Positions 21,768 to 34,930 of a stretch of 64,000 nt of DNA are shown in pieces. The stretch covers positions 29,217-93,216 of the forward strand of contig VXBP01003499.1 in NCBI GenBank assembly GCA_013400115.1, in the 5' to 3' direction. Origin of the DNA: Rhinopomastus cyanomelas. Taxonomy: Eukaryota > Chordata > Aves > Bucerotiformes > Rhinopomastidae. The notes beneath the pieces were generated by a model. The model did no database searches. It was not told the origin of the DNA and saw nothing but the letters and a program-made list of their open reading frames with translations. A program made the position numbers and the translations under genes. The stretch's first letter is position 1; the number at the start of each line of letters is the position of its first letter.

Positions 21768-24311
21768 AAAGTGCTTTCGGGATCAGCGACTGGGCTTGTT
21801 CTGTGTCTGTAGTTATCACGTCAATTAAAAACAAGTTGCTCTGTCCCACTAAAAATGGAAGATCATTAAAAAAAAGCCCCACGTTTCTATATGAAAAAAA
21901 TTGAAGGAATTAAATAGCAGTTTGTAGAATTTCATTCCAGCTGGTGTCTGCAGTCTGCTTTTTAGTTTCAGATGTTTGCCCTAGGCCTGCAAGTGTCACA
22001 TCTTGTTACATACTCTCAGCAGTGACTATCAGGGGAAAAGAGCACCCAAACAGTTCTGCTTGTTGGCTAATTATTGCCACAAGGAACACCCAGTTCTTGT
22101 GCCCTCTTGCACATGTGCTTGGCTTAGCTTTCTGTAGACACACAGAAAAGACCTTAAGACAGATGTGAAAAGGCTTGCTTTTATCTTTCAAGCAGTAGTT
22201 TCCAAAGTGTGGGTCCAGACCCAATGAAACGATGAGATCTGTGGGGCTCTGGCAATGTCGGGGTTTGGTTGCCTGAAGTAGTGGAATATCTGGAAGTTCC
22301 TTTATTGCTGTCTAAGGGAAAGTTAAAAGACTCCCATCTTTGCTTAGTGCTGTTTCTTCTTCACTGTAACAGCCACAAGAGGCTTCTGCCTGGCTAGTGA
22401 ACAAGGTTTACAGGATCTGTTCTGAACTCCCATGTCGTTTTGCTGAGCAAAGTCAAGTAATTCCTAGTTAGCTGACTGATTTTAGATTAGGTTTTGTCAC
22501 ACCCATCCTGTAGGGGCAATGTCCAGAACAACTGGCATTAGAAAAGACCAGCTTCCGATAATTTTTGTGCCAAGCATTGGTGGGAGTAGTTACAGAAGGG
22601 AGCCTGAACCATCATGTTTGAAGCCACATGCATTTGACAATAGAGCAAAGCCAAGTTCAGGGTACTCCAGAGCTGGAGTTTTGGATGAGCTTTCCTTGGT
22701 GTGGAATAAACCAACTGCAAAATGTGCTTTCTAGGTTTCGTTTCCTTTTTTCCCTCCTCTCTTCTCTTACTTCTCTTTGATATCACCGGTACATTGTTTC
22801 TGAGACTCAGTCTATTGTGTGAAGAATAAAATAAATGGGGAAAAAATTGTCCACTTGTAAACCCGAAATTGAAGGCTTGTGTAGTGAGAAGACAAAGTGA
22901 CTGAAAATGAAAATAAAGGTAATGTGATGTTTTGGTCATCCTTTGGAATTTCTTACCACATAATTTTGGTGATATGAAAAAGTCACATGGACTTAAGAAG
23001 ATATTGGATCCATCAATGCAAAAAAAATCTGTCTCTGATTGTGGCAGCTGTACTGAGTCACAAAATCCCTGATATGAAGATGCCTAGAACTTGGGAACAT
23101 GTTCCTGCAAATTATTACCACAACTGTTCTGTCCTCTTGGTCTTTTTTAAACATCCACTAATGGCCATGGATGAAAGAGAGGATCCCAGACTCAATGGGG
23201 AGATGGTCTGATCCAATGCAGCTACTCTTCGGAGGAAAATCTAACCTTTTTAAATAGGGCAGATTTTTTCCAAGGAGAGGAATAAAGATATTGTTATAGA
23301 TGGCTACCATCTTTCTTAGAGAGCTGCCCACCGGCATTTCCCAGGTCCTGTGTGGAACTCTCATACGTGCTGTGCAAATCTTTGGGTTTGTTCTTTGTTT
23401 GCAATCACAGCCAAACCACATTAAAAGGAACAGTTAATTTCACAAATATTATTCACAAATATTTCACAAATATTCTTCATTTGTTATACAGAATAAATTC
23501 AGAAATAAAATGCTTCTCTGAATTAAGAAAAATGTGGAAATTGCTGTTTTTTCTTCTACGTAAAATATCATTACCATCTTTAGCTTTGAACTGGTAGGTT
23601 TGCTTGTATTTACGTCTCGTTCTTTTAGCTTGATTTAGGACCCAAGTGGTGTTACCCAACCTCAATTTTTGCTTTCCAGTGTGGCAAAGGCTAAAGCAAA
23701 ACAATAATTAAATGTATTCCCAGCTGTAGTGCAGTGGAAAGGCACCTCTCCAGGGAGCCTGCCTGCACTGCCAATAGTGACATTTTTGTTTGTTAGGGAA
23801 AAATCTCAGTCCATCAAGTGGGAATCCTCTTCCATCATTTCGCTGGTCTATTACCTCTCTGATGTCATGCAGTAACACTGCTCTGGCCTCTGTGCTTGTT
23901 TTAAAAATAATGATGGTCCCCTAAGCCATAGAAGTGACTGTCTCTGAAGCCATGTGAGTCGGTCTAGATGTGCTTCATGTGGCAGTCTTCACTTCCTGAA
24001 TAAAATAAGGAGAAAAAAAGAATCAAACTTGGCTGTGAGGCATGGCAAAAACCAGGAGGTAGCCCGCAGGTTTTACCTGCAGCTATAAAAAAGGGCATGG
24101 CTTGTGTAGTGAATAAAGAACATAATCCAGCAATAATTACAATCCACTTGAACAGTGGAGTGGCAAATATCAAAACATAAAGTAATCTTGGATTTAAACT
24201 TTGTGTATTCAACGGTCCCCGTTTGCTGTCACAGGACAATGTGCCAAAGGCATCGAAGTTTTGTAATCACACAAACAATTTGGTGAAAGAAGAGAAAACA
24301 CAGCAAGGTGT
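21768..24311. other. 2.5 kb unique sequence, no gene seen
   Basis: Contains a near-tandem 12-13-bp repeat (TTCACAAATATT units, 23,439-23,474). A 133-codon minus frame at 22,538-22,939 has no recognisable domain. Confidence 0.45.
23439..23474. repeat. Short tandem repeat, TTCACAAATAT unit x3
   Basis: Three near-identical units in an AT-rich context. Confidence 0.8.
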
Positions 24312-24404
24312 ATATGATACAGGGGAAGCTTCTAGCAGCTCCTAACTCAGTACACACCCGTAACATCCCGCCCTGTGGAAACCTTGCCACTCAAATGCAG
24401 TACA
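24312..24404 (-). mobile_element. 5' (U3) end fragment of an avian LTR, minus strand
   Basis: GGGGAAGCTTCTAGCAGCTCC and CCTTGCCACTCAAATGCAGTACA resemble, on the complement, the TGTA...GGCAAGG start of the same common avian LTR type whose other end is seen at 57.2-58.2 kb. Identification is from memory of bird LTRs. Confidence 0.5.
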
Positions 24405-24564
24405 GAGCGGTAAATGTGCTGTGGATGCTGGATGGCACTTGCTATCAAGCTATCACGTTCAACATAATTTCTACAGAGAAGTAATTAGAGTTTTAACATC
24501 TAAAGTAAGGATTTTTGTCATGACAACAGACTGTATCGATGGGCTGAGGATAACTGTGTGGGTT

Positions 24565-25254
24565 TCAGTAGAGCCAAGTGCCAGGTCCTGCACTTGGGCC
24601 ACAACCACCCCATGCAGTGCTGCAGGCTTGAGGCAGTGTGGCTGGAAAGCAGTCGGGCAGAAAGGGACCTGGGGGTTCTAACTGACAGGCAAATTAATAC
24701 GAGCCAGCAGTGTGCCCAGGTGGCCTAGAAGGCAAATGGCATCCAGGTCTGTATTAGAAACTGTGTGTCCGCAGGACTAGGGAGGTGATTGTCCCCATGT
24801 ACTCAGCACTGGCAAAGCCACACCTTAAGTACTGGGTCTAGTTTTGGGCACCTCAGTACAAGGGAGACACTGAAGTGCTGGAGCGAGTGCAGAGAAGCTG
24901 GTCAGGGGCTTAGAGAATAAATCTTATGAGAGATTGAGAAAGTTGAGACTGTTTAGTTTGAGGAAGAGGAGGCTAAGGGGAGACCTCCTCATTCTCTACA
25001 ACTATCTGAAAGGGCATTGCAGAGATGTTGCTGCTGGTCTCTTCTCATAGGTACATAGCAACAGAACCAGATGGAACGGTTTCAATCTTCAGCAAGATGG
25101 GATTAGTCTCCATTCTTGGATGTGTTTAAAAGTTGCTTAGATGTAGTGTTGGGATATCTGGTTTAGGAGTAAACTACTTGTAGAGTAGGGTTGGTGTTTG
25201 GACTCGATGATCCCAATGGTCTTTTCCAACCTAAATAATTCTATGATTCCATGA
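24565..25254 (+). mobile_element. CR1 LINE, longest copy in the window, with 3' tail
   Basis: About 690 bp. It starts in the ORF2 region (GCCAAGTGCCAGGTCCTGCA, TTGGGCCACAACCACCCCATG), continues through GTGCCCAGGTGGCCTAGAAGG and AGTTTTGGGCACCTCAGTACA, and ends CCAATGGTCTTTTCCAACC then TTCTATGATTCCATG. It has many stops and small deletions and belongs to the 'CAATGGTC' subfamily. Confidence 0.93.
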
Positions 25255-28236
25255 AAGATGAAACTACTTTTGGTGTGCAATCACATATGCCTGATAATGT
25301 CTCATTTTCCCTTTTCTCTGTTTTTAAAAAAAATCCATTTGCTAATGCTTTATTGAGTGATCTTTCAAAAGAGGCATTAGCTATCATAAATAAGAAACTC
25401 TGTTTCCAAGGCTAAAGCAGAGAGCCCATTAGGAATTCTTACAGTGGTCTCTTGAAGAGCCTGCAGCCCGGAGAATTCCATCCTTATCTAAACTGCAAAT
25501 TGACAAAGGTATCTTGACATTTCATGTAAGGACCTGGTCACAGTCTAGATAATGACCGCTGCATTATTTTCCCTTTTAATTGAAATCTAATTGAATACCT
25601 TGCTGATAAAGCACCCAACTGATTATTTGCTTCTTGCTTTTGTGCCACGAGTACATGCTCTTTGAGATTCTCTGGCTCACTAATCAGGTCTCCTGGCCCA
25701 CAGAACCAGCGGGACATTGTCCTGAAACGTTTTTGCATCTCTTTCAAGGCTCTCTTCCACAAATTTGGCATCATTTATAGTCTGCATTTTTGTTTGTTTT
25801 CGAATAATGTAAGCAGGAAAAGTCTGTAGCCATCTATGGCCATGTTGTCAGGGAGGTGAGGAGAACTTTGGGATCTGTGCTCCATTTTCTGCATGATCTA
25901 AATCAGTTGTTTAGGGCCAGGAACAAAAAGAGACTCATGTACAGAGACTGTCTTGTAGACATCTAGCTCCTAAATGAAGCCACAGTCTTTACTAACCTCA
26001 GATCTCTTAAGTGAAACAGCTAAGGAGATCAGCCTGTGAGAAGTGTTTTTCAGAGTTCAGGCAATGACATAGACATGATTTACAGGTCATATATATTTAA
26101 CCCAGTCACATTATTCATTTACCTGTATAAGATACATAGAAAGGCCATAAAGTGGCTGGAGGTATGTAGCTGCTTTCTAGGATGAGAACTTAAATAGACA
26201 AGGATGCCTCAGCCTGAAAGAAGAGGTATTCGAAGATAAAGTCTGTAAAACTGTCAATAATATGAGAGAAAAGTGAATAGGGAAATATCTATTCATGTAC
26301 ACAGACAAGTACTGCCCAAAGACATTAACAGGCAGTAAGTTTCAAATAAATCAACAATAACATGTGGAAATAATTGCAACAGAATGATACAGAGGCTAAA
26401 AATATAGATGGATTTTTAAAAGAGAAATGCAGACTACAAAGGTCCTTCAGGGCCTATCAAGAATGAATATTTGGATTCAGCATCTCTTGCAGAAAAGCCC
26501 TGGTCTACACATTGCTAAAATATGCAAGTCAAGAATGTCCCTGGAAATAAGCTTTTCTACTTTTTTAACTCCTTCCCACACATTTTTGACAGTGGTTCTG
26601 GGCTTGCAAAGACAATAAAGTGTAAATGCACGGGGGGATCTCACAAGGTCATTTTGCTGGCATCAACTGCCCTTATAAGCTTCTACATGCACGCATTTCC
26701 TGGCACATTACCTAAGTGGCTGGGAAAGTAGTGAACACCATCTGCAGCACAAATTCTCTGGAGGCACTGACATTCATCAAAATCAGAGAAAGTCTTTAAT
26801 TTGTCTCTAAATCAAGCTCTAACTTTTTATCTGATTATTCTAAAAAAAATGGTGATTCTGAGTTGCATAGTTGAATCAAGTTGAATCAAGTAGAATTCCA
26901 CCTCTGTAAAGTAGAGGCAGGTATCTTTTATCTCAGCATATAACACAAACCAACATATAAATCCAGAACTTCTCATCCTTACTTTGTTCCTAGGTGTTTT
27001 CTCCTCTTCTATTTGTGTTTCCCTCCCACCCTAGTAAAGTGTACTTTATTTAACTTCAGTATGAACATCTGTATTTTCAATCTCTCTTAAACATGACAGA
27101 GTGAATCTCAAAGATTTTCAATAAAATAAACATAGAAGGAGAACAACATGAGAAAAGACTGCAGCTGATAGGCTCCAATTTATTTGCATCTGTAGTTTTG
27201 TTGGCTGTAGGCAGCACTTTGTTGATACTAGCTGCTAATTTTTCCCTCTCCATTTAGATGTTAAAGGAGGTAATGGAAATACTGAACTCAAAGCCTGATC
27301 AGATAGTGGAACAATTTGCTTAATGAGATAATTATGGCCTTACTATGACCTTCCTGGAGAGCTGATCTGTGTTTACAGTTAAATGAATTAACAGACCTGT
27401 CCTGATCAGTGCAATGAACTGAAGTGCTCAGGAGCTCCAGCTCTGCGGTGCCTGAATGCTGCTGCTCAGGCTGTATATGACTCTGCACGTGTATATGTGT
27501 GTGTGCTAGTGCACGTAGGTTCTCTTGCATCAGCACTGTCTTATCAGGTGCTTGTTTTCTATGCTGAATAGAAATACTGAAGTAGTCTCCATCCTCATAC
27601 TGCCTACATTCCATTACCTCACTGTCTGCACGCAGCAGAGAAAAAACTGACCTTGGTAGGTGCCACAAATCCAATCTCTGCATTTATTTTACTAGATCCA
27701 TGGTTCCTGTGTGACTTTGTGCCAGCAGCAGCTTGTTTGAATTCCTTGGCTCATTCAGGAGAAGTTTGGTATTCTCCTTGGGAGTAGTACTACTTGCAGG
27801 CACTCCAAAGCAGTCCTCAGGAGTTTCCAGGTTTGTAGCTAGAGCCTGTTTAATATTTGTGATTCATGTTGGATGTGTTGACTTCTGTACCTTTCTACTT
27901 CTTTATTATTTCACTCAGTGCTTGTATGAGGAAGGAGGCTAACTTTGAAATTGCTTTCATTTCTGTTATACACTGAATGCAAACCTTGTAGTGAAGAGGA
28001 AGGAGGAAAGGCTACTTAAAAATGACAGAGACATCTAGATGTATGCGCTGTGGTCAGACAATTGATTTGCTGCCACTCGCAGTGATTAGCACTCTTTTTT
28101 GATTTAAGTTCTTTGGAATTGGGTTGTTGCAGGGTTTCTGAGTAGCTGAATCCAAAGGGATCTTATTCATGAGCACTTCAATACAAAGAGCAACCATACA
28201 CTTAGTCACAGCCTATTTGTAATACAGTGCCTTTCT
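25255..28236. other. 3 kb unique sequence, no gene seen
   Basis: Includes a small tandem duplication (GTTGAATCAA x2, about 26,870-26,890) and a short GT/TA tract near 27,490. The 131-codon minus frame at 27,288-27,683 has no recognised domain. Confidence 0.45.
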
Positions 28237-28780
28237 ATCATCTCGTGTGGCCAGCAGGAGTTGGGAGGTTATCATCCCCCTGTATTTGGCACTGGTGGGG
28301 CCACATCTTGAATATTGTGTCCAGTTTTGGTCACCTCAATACGAGAGAGATGTGGAGGTTCTGGAGCAGGTGCAGAGAAGGGTGACTAAGCTGGAGAAGG
28401 GCCTGGAGAATAAAGCTTATAAGGAAAGACTGAAAGAGCTGGGGCTCTTTAGTTTGAACAAGAGGAGGCTGAGAGGACAGCTCATTACTCTCTACAACTA
28501 CCTGAAAGGATGTTGTGGAGAGGTTGGTGTTGGGTTCAAGTTACAACAGGGTATGTTTAGACTAGGTATTAGGAAGAATTTTTTCCCAGAAAGGGTAGTC
28601 AGGCACTGGAATGGACTTCCCAGGGAGGTGGTTGAGTCACCATCCCTGAGTGTGTTTAAAGATCGTTTGGATGATGTGTTAAGGGATCTGGTTTAGGGGT
28701 GAACTTGTAAGACAGGGTAGATGGTTGGACTCAATGATTCCAGGGTTCTTTTCCAACCAGAGTGATTCTGTGATTCTTTG
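28237..28780 (+). mobile_element. CR1 LINE 3' region with well-preserved ORF2 end
   Basis: About 545 bp ending GGGTTCTTTTCCAACC then GTGATTCTGTGATTCTTTG. Bases 28,247-28,696 still form an uninterrupted frame for the ORF2 C-terminus, making this the best preserved CR1 coding remnant here. Confidence 0.94.
28247..28696 (+). pseudogene. CR1 ORF2 C-terminal remnant (149 codons)
   Basis: The translated frame has the CR1 ORF2 C-terminal landmarks: 'PHLEYCVQFWSPQYERDVE' near residues 19-37, 'LKELGLFSLNKRRLRGQL' near residues 62-79, 'RKNFFPERVVRHWNGLPREV' near residues 109-128, and a natural stop after 'RDLV'. The endonuclease and the reverse-transcriptase catalytic core are missing because the copy is 5'-truncated. 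A short piece between 'GVG' and 'FKLQQG' seems lost relative to sibling copies. There is no reason to expect a product. Confidence 0.9.
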
Positions 28781-29534
28781 AAGTCCATAATGACTGTGTT
28801 TCTGTTTCCTTTTATTTAACAGTCTGTACATGCACTTCTTGTTTAAGTGTTTGTATGTGAGTTAGACTGTTTGTCACAGATGCTATATGGAACACAGTCA
28901 ATTTATATGTCTAGAAGTAAAAGCATAAGTGCACTAAAACAATATTACTCAACTAATAGAGTGACTGACAATATTAAGGGAGAGGAGGAAATCACTAATT
29001 ATCTTATGGCTTTATGATTCTAAACTGCTGGCTATAAATGTATGTCACTTAGGAATGTTCTTAGGTGCACATTCACTTAGCGTAATTCCTCATGAACTCT
29101 TCCTTTATTAAACAAATGGTTATTTTCCTGACAGAAAGGGACTACAGACCAGAAACATGTTATTTTATGATGATTAATAATGACATTTACATGCTCACAT
29201 ATTTATAGCACGTAAGTATAATATGTACATATATATCTGCAGTTATGCACATGCTTAAAAATTCCTCACATACAAAAAATAAAAATAAAAAAGGAAGTTT
29301 TTTCTAAGGCATCATAATCCCATTGATTTGTATTGAAATTTCAAGTCTCTTAAATTTTGATTCTTTTTTCATCTGTCCCTGTCAAGATAGGATCGTACGT
29401 GGCATTCACAGAGAACTACAATACCTACTGACAGTGCTCTTCTCACTGTGTGACCTCAAAGGAAAATAAATCCTTACTAAAGGACAGTGCTGTTCCAGGG
29501 CTGCTTCACTGCTCTGATTCAGACCACTCAGATG
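28781..29534. other. Unique sequence, no gene seen
   Basis: AT-rich spacer between two CR1 copies. Confidence 0.45.
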
Positions 29535-29826
29535 AGTGCTGGAGCGAGTGCGGAAGGGGGGCAACGCAGCTGATGAAGGGCCTGGAGAATAAATTATATG
29601 AAGAGAGATTGACAGAGATGGAGCTGTTTAGTTTGAGGAAGAGGAGGCTAAGGGGAGATTTTAGCGAAGGGTGGTAGTAGAGTCACTATCCCTGGATGTG
29701 TTTAAAAGTTGTTTAGACGTAGTGTTGGGGGATCTGGTTTAGGGGTGAACATGTAGAATAGGATTGATGGTTGGATTCAATTATCCCAACGGTCTTTTCC
29801 AACCTGAATGATTCTATGATTCTTTA
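29535..29826 (+). mobile_element. CR1 with internal deletion
   Basis: GTGCTGGAGCGAGTGCGG through GAGGAAGAGGAGGCTAAGGG, then a jump from GGGGAGATTTT to the late segment GTGGTAGTAGAGTCAC, then CCAACGGTCTTTTCCAACC and TGATTCTATGATTC. Roughly 170-200 bp of the standard copy is missing in between. Confidence 0.9.
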
Positions 29827-32800
29827 TGATCAATCTGTCTTAAGTATGGGTTCTCTTTTGGCTTCTGTAACCACTACAGACCAAGGGCATGGAAGTTTTG
29901 CTTTAACACAGTCCAGTGAAATTTGCCTGTGGCACCTAAGGACTCACCTGAAGAAACATGAAAGCACAAAAGATGCGCTTTCACAAAGGGTCCTGTTTCA
30001 CTATAAAGTAACTAGACACGGTGGTCCTTTCTCTACTCCATGGATTATCATTTCATGGAAATTCAGAGCTCTGCATTGCCCCCCCTCCACTCCTTTCTTC
30101 ATACAGAGAATAAAATACAGGGTACAAGGTTTACCCAACTCTAAGGAGTCTCCTTTTGCCATGCTTGGAGAGCTGTTGAACTGAAGCAGGAGGTTCAGGA
30201 TGGCAGGTAACCACTGGGTGACACTGCTGACTGTCATGTGCATGTTGGTGTTATGGATTTATGAGGACAGAAGAAACAGCAAAACTGAGTGCCACAAACT
30301 GATTGGGCACACACTTAAGGGAGACTAGAACTACATCTGGAACTGTTCTTTTGTTTCACATCCAACGGCCAGAAATATTCCAAGCTGGAAGGACTTAGGA
30401 TTGTTGCTCCTAGTTGAATTCCAAACCCACTCATCCACAGAGTCCAACTTCTTCCCCATGTCTACTGCTGTTGTTGTCTTTAGAAGATATGCCTTCCCCA
30501 AAAGTCATCTGATGAAACAAACAAACAAACAAACATGAATCTGCTTTTCTGACTTAGGCATCTGCTCTCAGGGGAAGCCGACGTGCTCTGCCGTTCTTTC
30601 CCCTAACCGAAGCAGCTACCTGAAATGTCCCAGTCAATTTCCCCCAAGAGCTCTGTGTAAGCACTGATGAGAAACAGCAGGTCTCTGGGTGACTCAGCAC
30701 AGACACAGCCCGAACACATTCATGTAAGTACCGATTCCCTGAGGAACCTAGACAGGCTTAGGTTTTAAGTTTGTTCCTTCTGTTAAATACCTGCTGTTCA
30801 CAGGGATGAATCCAGCTTTGTGTGTGTAGATCTATGGCCTCGAGAGGGTTGAGAGCTCAAATACATCCTTCTTGACATTTTCACTGTGCAGGTGGTTCCG
30901 TGTTCAGCATCTGAGGCATAGCATCACCCTTGAGGGGTGCTGAGCATAGATTACATGGGGACCCATGGTGCTTTGGCAAATACAAACACCCAAGTAAGAG
31001 TTGCTTGTGGAGACCTGTTTCAAGGATGTGAATTGAATGTTCTGAATCTGTCTGTGAACCTCCTAGAAAGCTTGGGGGAGGGGGAAACTCTACAGACACA
31101 GTGCCTCTTGCATCTTACCAACATGAGATCTAGTGCAAGCACAACTGAAACAGGAAAATTAAAGGCTTTGAAAATTACTCCATTATGATAATGTAGTAGC
31201 TGCAGTGGGTAAAAGTTATGTGGTCCTGTTACTATGGCAACTACATTTAAATCTTCCTATTACTAGTAGGATCATGTAAAAAGCCCTGAACTTATAGAAA
31301 AGAGTTTGCCATTAATTTTCTTTTTTTAAAAAATAAATCTCAGGATATTATGCAAAGTGTCATAAATATTTACACACATTTAACATAATCAGCAATGCTG
31401 ATGAACCTAGTTCTCCAGTTTGAAGGAACATTCAGGTATGAGGCCTGAATGGGAAGATTCATTCTATGAATGAGGGTGTGACAAAAAGAACATAGAGGAG
31501 GAAGAAACACTTCTTTCACTCCACAGTGGCACGTGATGATGGGTTTGATAACTTAAAATCCAGAAGTCTTTCATTTTACAACTAAAACAATTTTGCTACT
31601 GTTATTTTCCTTTTGTTGGGCTGTGCCAGCATCCTCTCCGGATGGCCTCGAAACCTTGGTGGGTTTGTTACAAAAAACGAGCATAATGGGGAAAGGATGA
31701 TGATGTGACATCCATTATCCCAGGTATATATTTAGAACACTCTAACAAGTAACATTTACACCATGAGACAAATACATTATGTGGTTTAACATAATCATGT
31801 TAACTACAGTGTAATCAGGATGTGACCTATCATCATGTCAGTCAGTGGGCAGTCTCTGAAACAACTGGGAGCAAAAATGCCTGGTTTCACCATGCCAGAT
31901 TTTCTGAAGGTTGTGGGTTAAAAGCTACATTTATTTCTAATTTCTTGGCACTTATTTTTCTTTACATAGAAGGATTAAACTTTCATATTTGTGAAGCCTC
32001 ACCTGACACTTCCATAAAATCTTTGCATCCTGGGTTACACCTAGGCGACAACCCAGCTTTTCCTTACGTTTCTCTTTCCAGGTCATTTCAGTACAGTTGT
32101 CTTTTATTTACTGTTTTCTTCCTTAACGAGGTCTGTGATTCACCCTGTCTGCAAAACCCAGGAGGAGCATGCAACACAGTCAGTCCTGTACGTGAAGAGC
32201 AGTAGTTTCAGGAAGGTTCCTGGACTCTGGAGCTCGGCAGTGTGTGAGAGCCCTTATTTCAATAAAACATAATGCTGTTCAGAGCAGTTACTTCTCTGTC
32301 TATGAATTACACTCAATGAATCTGCTAAATAAAGTAGAAAAATATTGCTTGCACAAAAACCCCAGCCAATCATGTTAAGAGGATGAATTTCAAATGCAAA
32401 CCAATTTCCACATCAAAGATTTCTCTTAATACAAAACCCTATTTAAAATGGATCTAAGAGTTGTTTATGGTTCATTGTACTGCAAAGACTTTTTGTGCAG
32501 CCTATCAAGTAGAAGCTCCGGCTGCAAGTGTGTATGTATAATTGATACTGTGCTTGAAGAGGTACAGAAATGATAAGAGGGTTTAATACATGTCATCTGC
32601 ACTCTCAAGTGTATTGTCCATCTTTAGTAGATGGGATATATTTTTTCAGTTGACTGCCATAATGAAATGCAGCTGTTGATTTGTGTCAAATCAATAAAGA
32701 CTTAATTACAGCAAATGTTAAAGAATTATGAATAAATGTAGTACAAAGTAAGACTGTTATAAATGTGCCTAAGCTCTAGAAATGAACAAGGAAAACTCCA

Positions 32801-33184
32801 GGGAGATGGAGGGAATAGAAATTCCTCCCAAAACATCCCAAGGACCCTTCTTTTCAAACGCTTTCTGATGATGAAAGCCCTTTATTTGTTTACTGCTTCT
32901 CTGTAATGATCATTTTACTCTTGTACAATGAGAAAGGATTAGATCCTCATCTGGTTTAAACTGATGCTAATCCATTGACCTTAATGGAGCTTTATCAGGC
33001 TTTTTTGTGAAATATCCCAAAATAAACCCAGAGCACAGGAAATCCCATGCAGTTCATGATGATGCCTTACAAGGAAATTTTCCAGTACCAGGGAGGTGCA
33101 GGTTTTCTAAAATGGGATTGTTTTTTTTTTGCTTTGTAAATATTTAACAGTCAAAAAATTTTCAAAATGACACCTAGAAATGTT
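29827..33184. other. 3.4 kb unique sequence, no gene seen
   Basis: Contains an (AAAC)n microsatellite at 30,515-30,534. A 127-codon plus frame at 31,822-32,205 has no recognised domain. Confidence 0.45.
30515..30534. repeat. (AAAC)5 microsatellite
   Basis: Five tandem AAAC units. Confidence 0.9.
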
Positions 33185-33798
33185 GATTGGCAGTCAGCTA
33201 AATATGAGGCAACAGTGTGCCCAGGTGACCGAGAAGGTCAGTGGCATCCTGGCTTGTATCAGAAATAGTGTGGCCAGCAGGAACAAGGAAGTGATTGTAC
33301 CCTGTACTCAGCATTCTTGAGGTTACACTTCAAATTCTCTGTTTAGTTTTATGTACCTCAATGCAGAAAAGTGATTCCAAAGAGGAGAAATAAAGTTGGT
33401 GAAGGGTCTGGAGAACAAACCTTGTGAGGAGCAGCAAACCTGGGAGGAGACCTTGCTGCTGTCTACAACTGCCTGAAGAGAGGAAGTAGAGAGATGGGGA
33501 TTGGTCTCTTCTCGCAAGTAAGAAGCTATAGGACAAGACAAAATGGCTTCAAGATGCACCAGGGAAAGTTTAGGTTGGACATTAGGGAAAAACTTCTTCA
33601 TGGAAAGGGTCATGAGGCCTTGGAGCAGGCTACACAGGAAGGGGGTAAAATCCCCATCTCTGAACGTGTTTCCAAGTCATGGAGATAGGGAACTTAGGGA
33701 CAAGATTTAGTGGTGGGCTTGGTAGTGGTTAGTGGTTGGGCTCAATGATCTTAAAGCTCTTTTCCAATTTAAACAATTCTATGTTTCTATGATTATAC
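33185..33798 (+). mobile_element. CR1 LINE, 5'-truncated, degraded
   Basis: About 610 bp: AACAGTGTGCCCAGGTGACC, GTGTGGCCAGCAGGAAC, GGTCTGGAGAACAAACCTTG, TTGGTCTCTTCTCGCAAG, TTGGGCTCAATGATC, then CTCTTTTCCAATTTAAAC and TTCTATGTTTCTATGATTAT. Same subfamily as the 24.6-kb copy; several frameshifts. Confidence 0.9.
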
Positions 33799-34559
33799 AG
33801 AATGTATCTTTGGCCTTGAAACTGGATCTGAATGAAGCATGTTGTCCTCAGCTCTGTCTTAGTAAAATAAGCAGCACCAAAACACAGGCTACAGCATCAA
33901 GCCCATGAGCATCCCTCTTTAACTGTTGCCATCTTCCTGGGAAGAATGTCCATCTGGATCAGATGGTGCTTATGTTACACCATGTTGCACATGATGCAAA
34001 GGATAACATCATGGTCTGAACAGGAGCTGGAAAGGCCCCATTCTCATGGTGAGTGACAATTTTAGCTGAAACAACTTCAGATGCTGTCTTGCTTTGTCTA
34101 GTAGTATGGCATTCTATTCTTAAAGAACCCTGTTGACTGGTGTGAATTTCAGCGTGATTTTCAAGCTCCGTATAAATCCTTACCTGTATGAAGAGGAGAT
34201 GGACCTCATACACAGCACATAATTATCATGTTTTATAAGGATGAGAATTGTTCAGAAAAACGGTGTCAACCTGGTCGCCACTTCTTAGGCAAAAAAAAGC
34301 TGTGTCTGCTGTTGTTACTGCAGACTTGAATGAGCTTGCAGAGAACATTTCTGTCCGTTTCCAACTGCTTTCCTGCATGCATTTGACAGCATGCTCTGTG
34401 TGGCCATGACATTCTGTCTGTACCTTCCACAATGAGTCCAACATCCAAGGTGTTTTCTACACCCGATATTCATGTATTCGTGCTGAATTCTTCAGTCAGC
34501 ATCTGAAGCTATACTGAGACTGCCTAAAATCAACCCTCATAGATACCAGGACAAGGAAT
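33799..34559. other. Unique sequence, no gene seen
   Basis: No repeat or exon recognised. Confidence 0.4.
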
Positions 34560-34930
34560 GGCTGAGTTTGGAAGGGACTTCCGAGGGCTGTCTCATCTAT
34601 ACCTCATAGACCCCAATACTCAAGGCTTGATCCAGTTGCTGTGTGCTGAAGACTGCATGACCACTTAGTAACCTGATGCAGTGTTTTATGACCCTCACAG
34701 TAAAAAGATTATTCTAATGTTTAAAATAGAATTTCATGCATTTCAAATTGTGCCCATTGCCACTTTTCCAGGCTCTGGGAACCACTGAGAATAATCTGTC
34801 TCTGCCTTATCGTCATAAGATACTGTTAAAAATCCTCTGAGCTATCTTTCTCAGGCTGAACAGCCCCCAACCTCTTAGACAATTCTTATGTAAGAGATGC
34901 TTCAAGTTGTTACTCATCTTTGCAGCTCCT
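34560..34930 (-). mobile_element. Old, diverged CR1, minus strand
   Basis: GTTTGGAAGGGACTTCCGAGG, AGCACTG-like and TTGTGCCCATTGCCACTTTTCC blocks, and TCTCAGGCTGAACAGCCCCC appear in the right order for an antisense CR1 3' region, with far more substitutions than the other copies. The octamer tail has eroded. Confidence 0.75.

Noticed and set aside
22538..22939. 133-codon minus frame
   Set aside because: No recognised domain, no splice or promoter context, and length within chance expectation for 64 kb.
27288..27683. 131-codon minus frame
   Set aside because: No domain or homology recognised, and no splice context that I could support.
31822..32205. 127-codon plus frame
   Set aside because: No domain recognised; contains LTR- and CR1-free unique DNA but reads like translated non-coding sequence.
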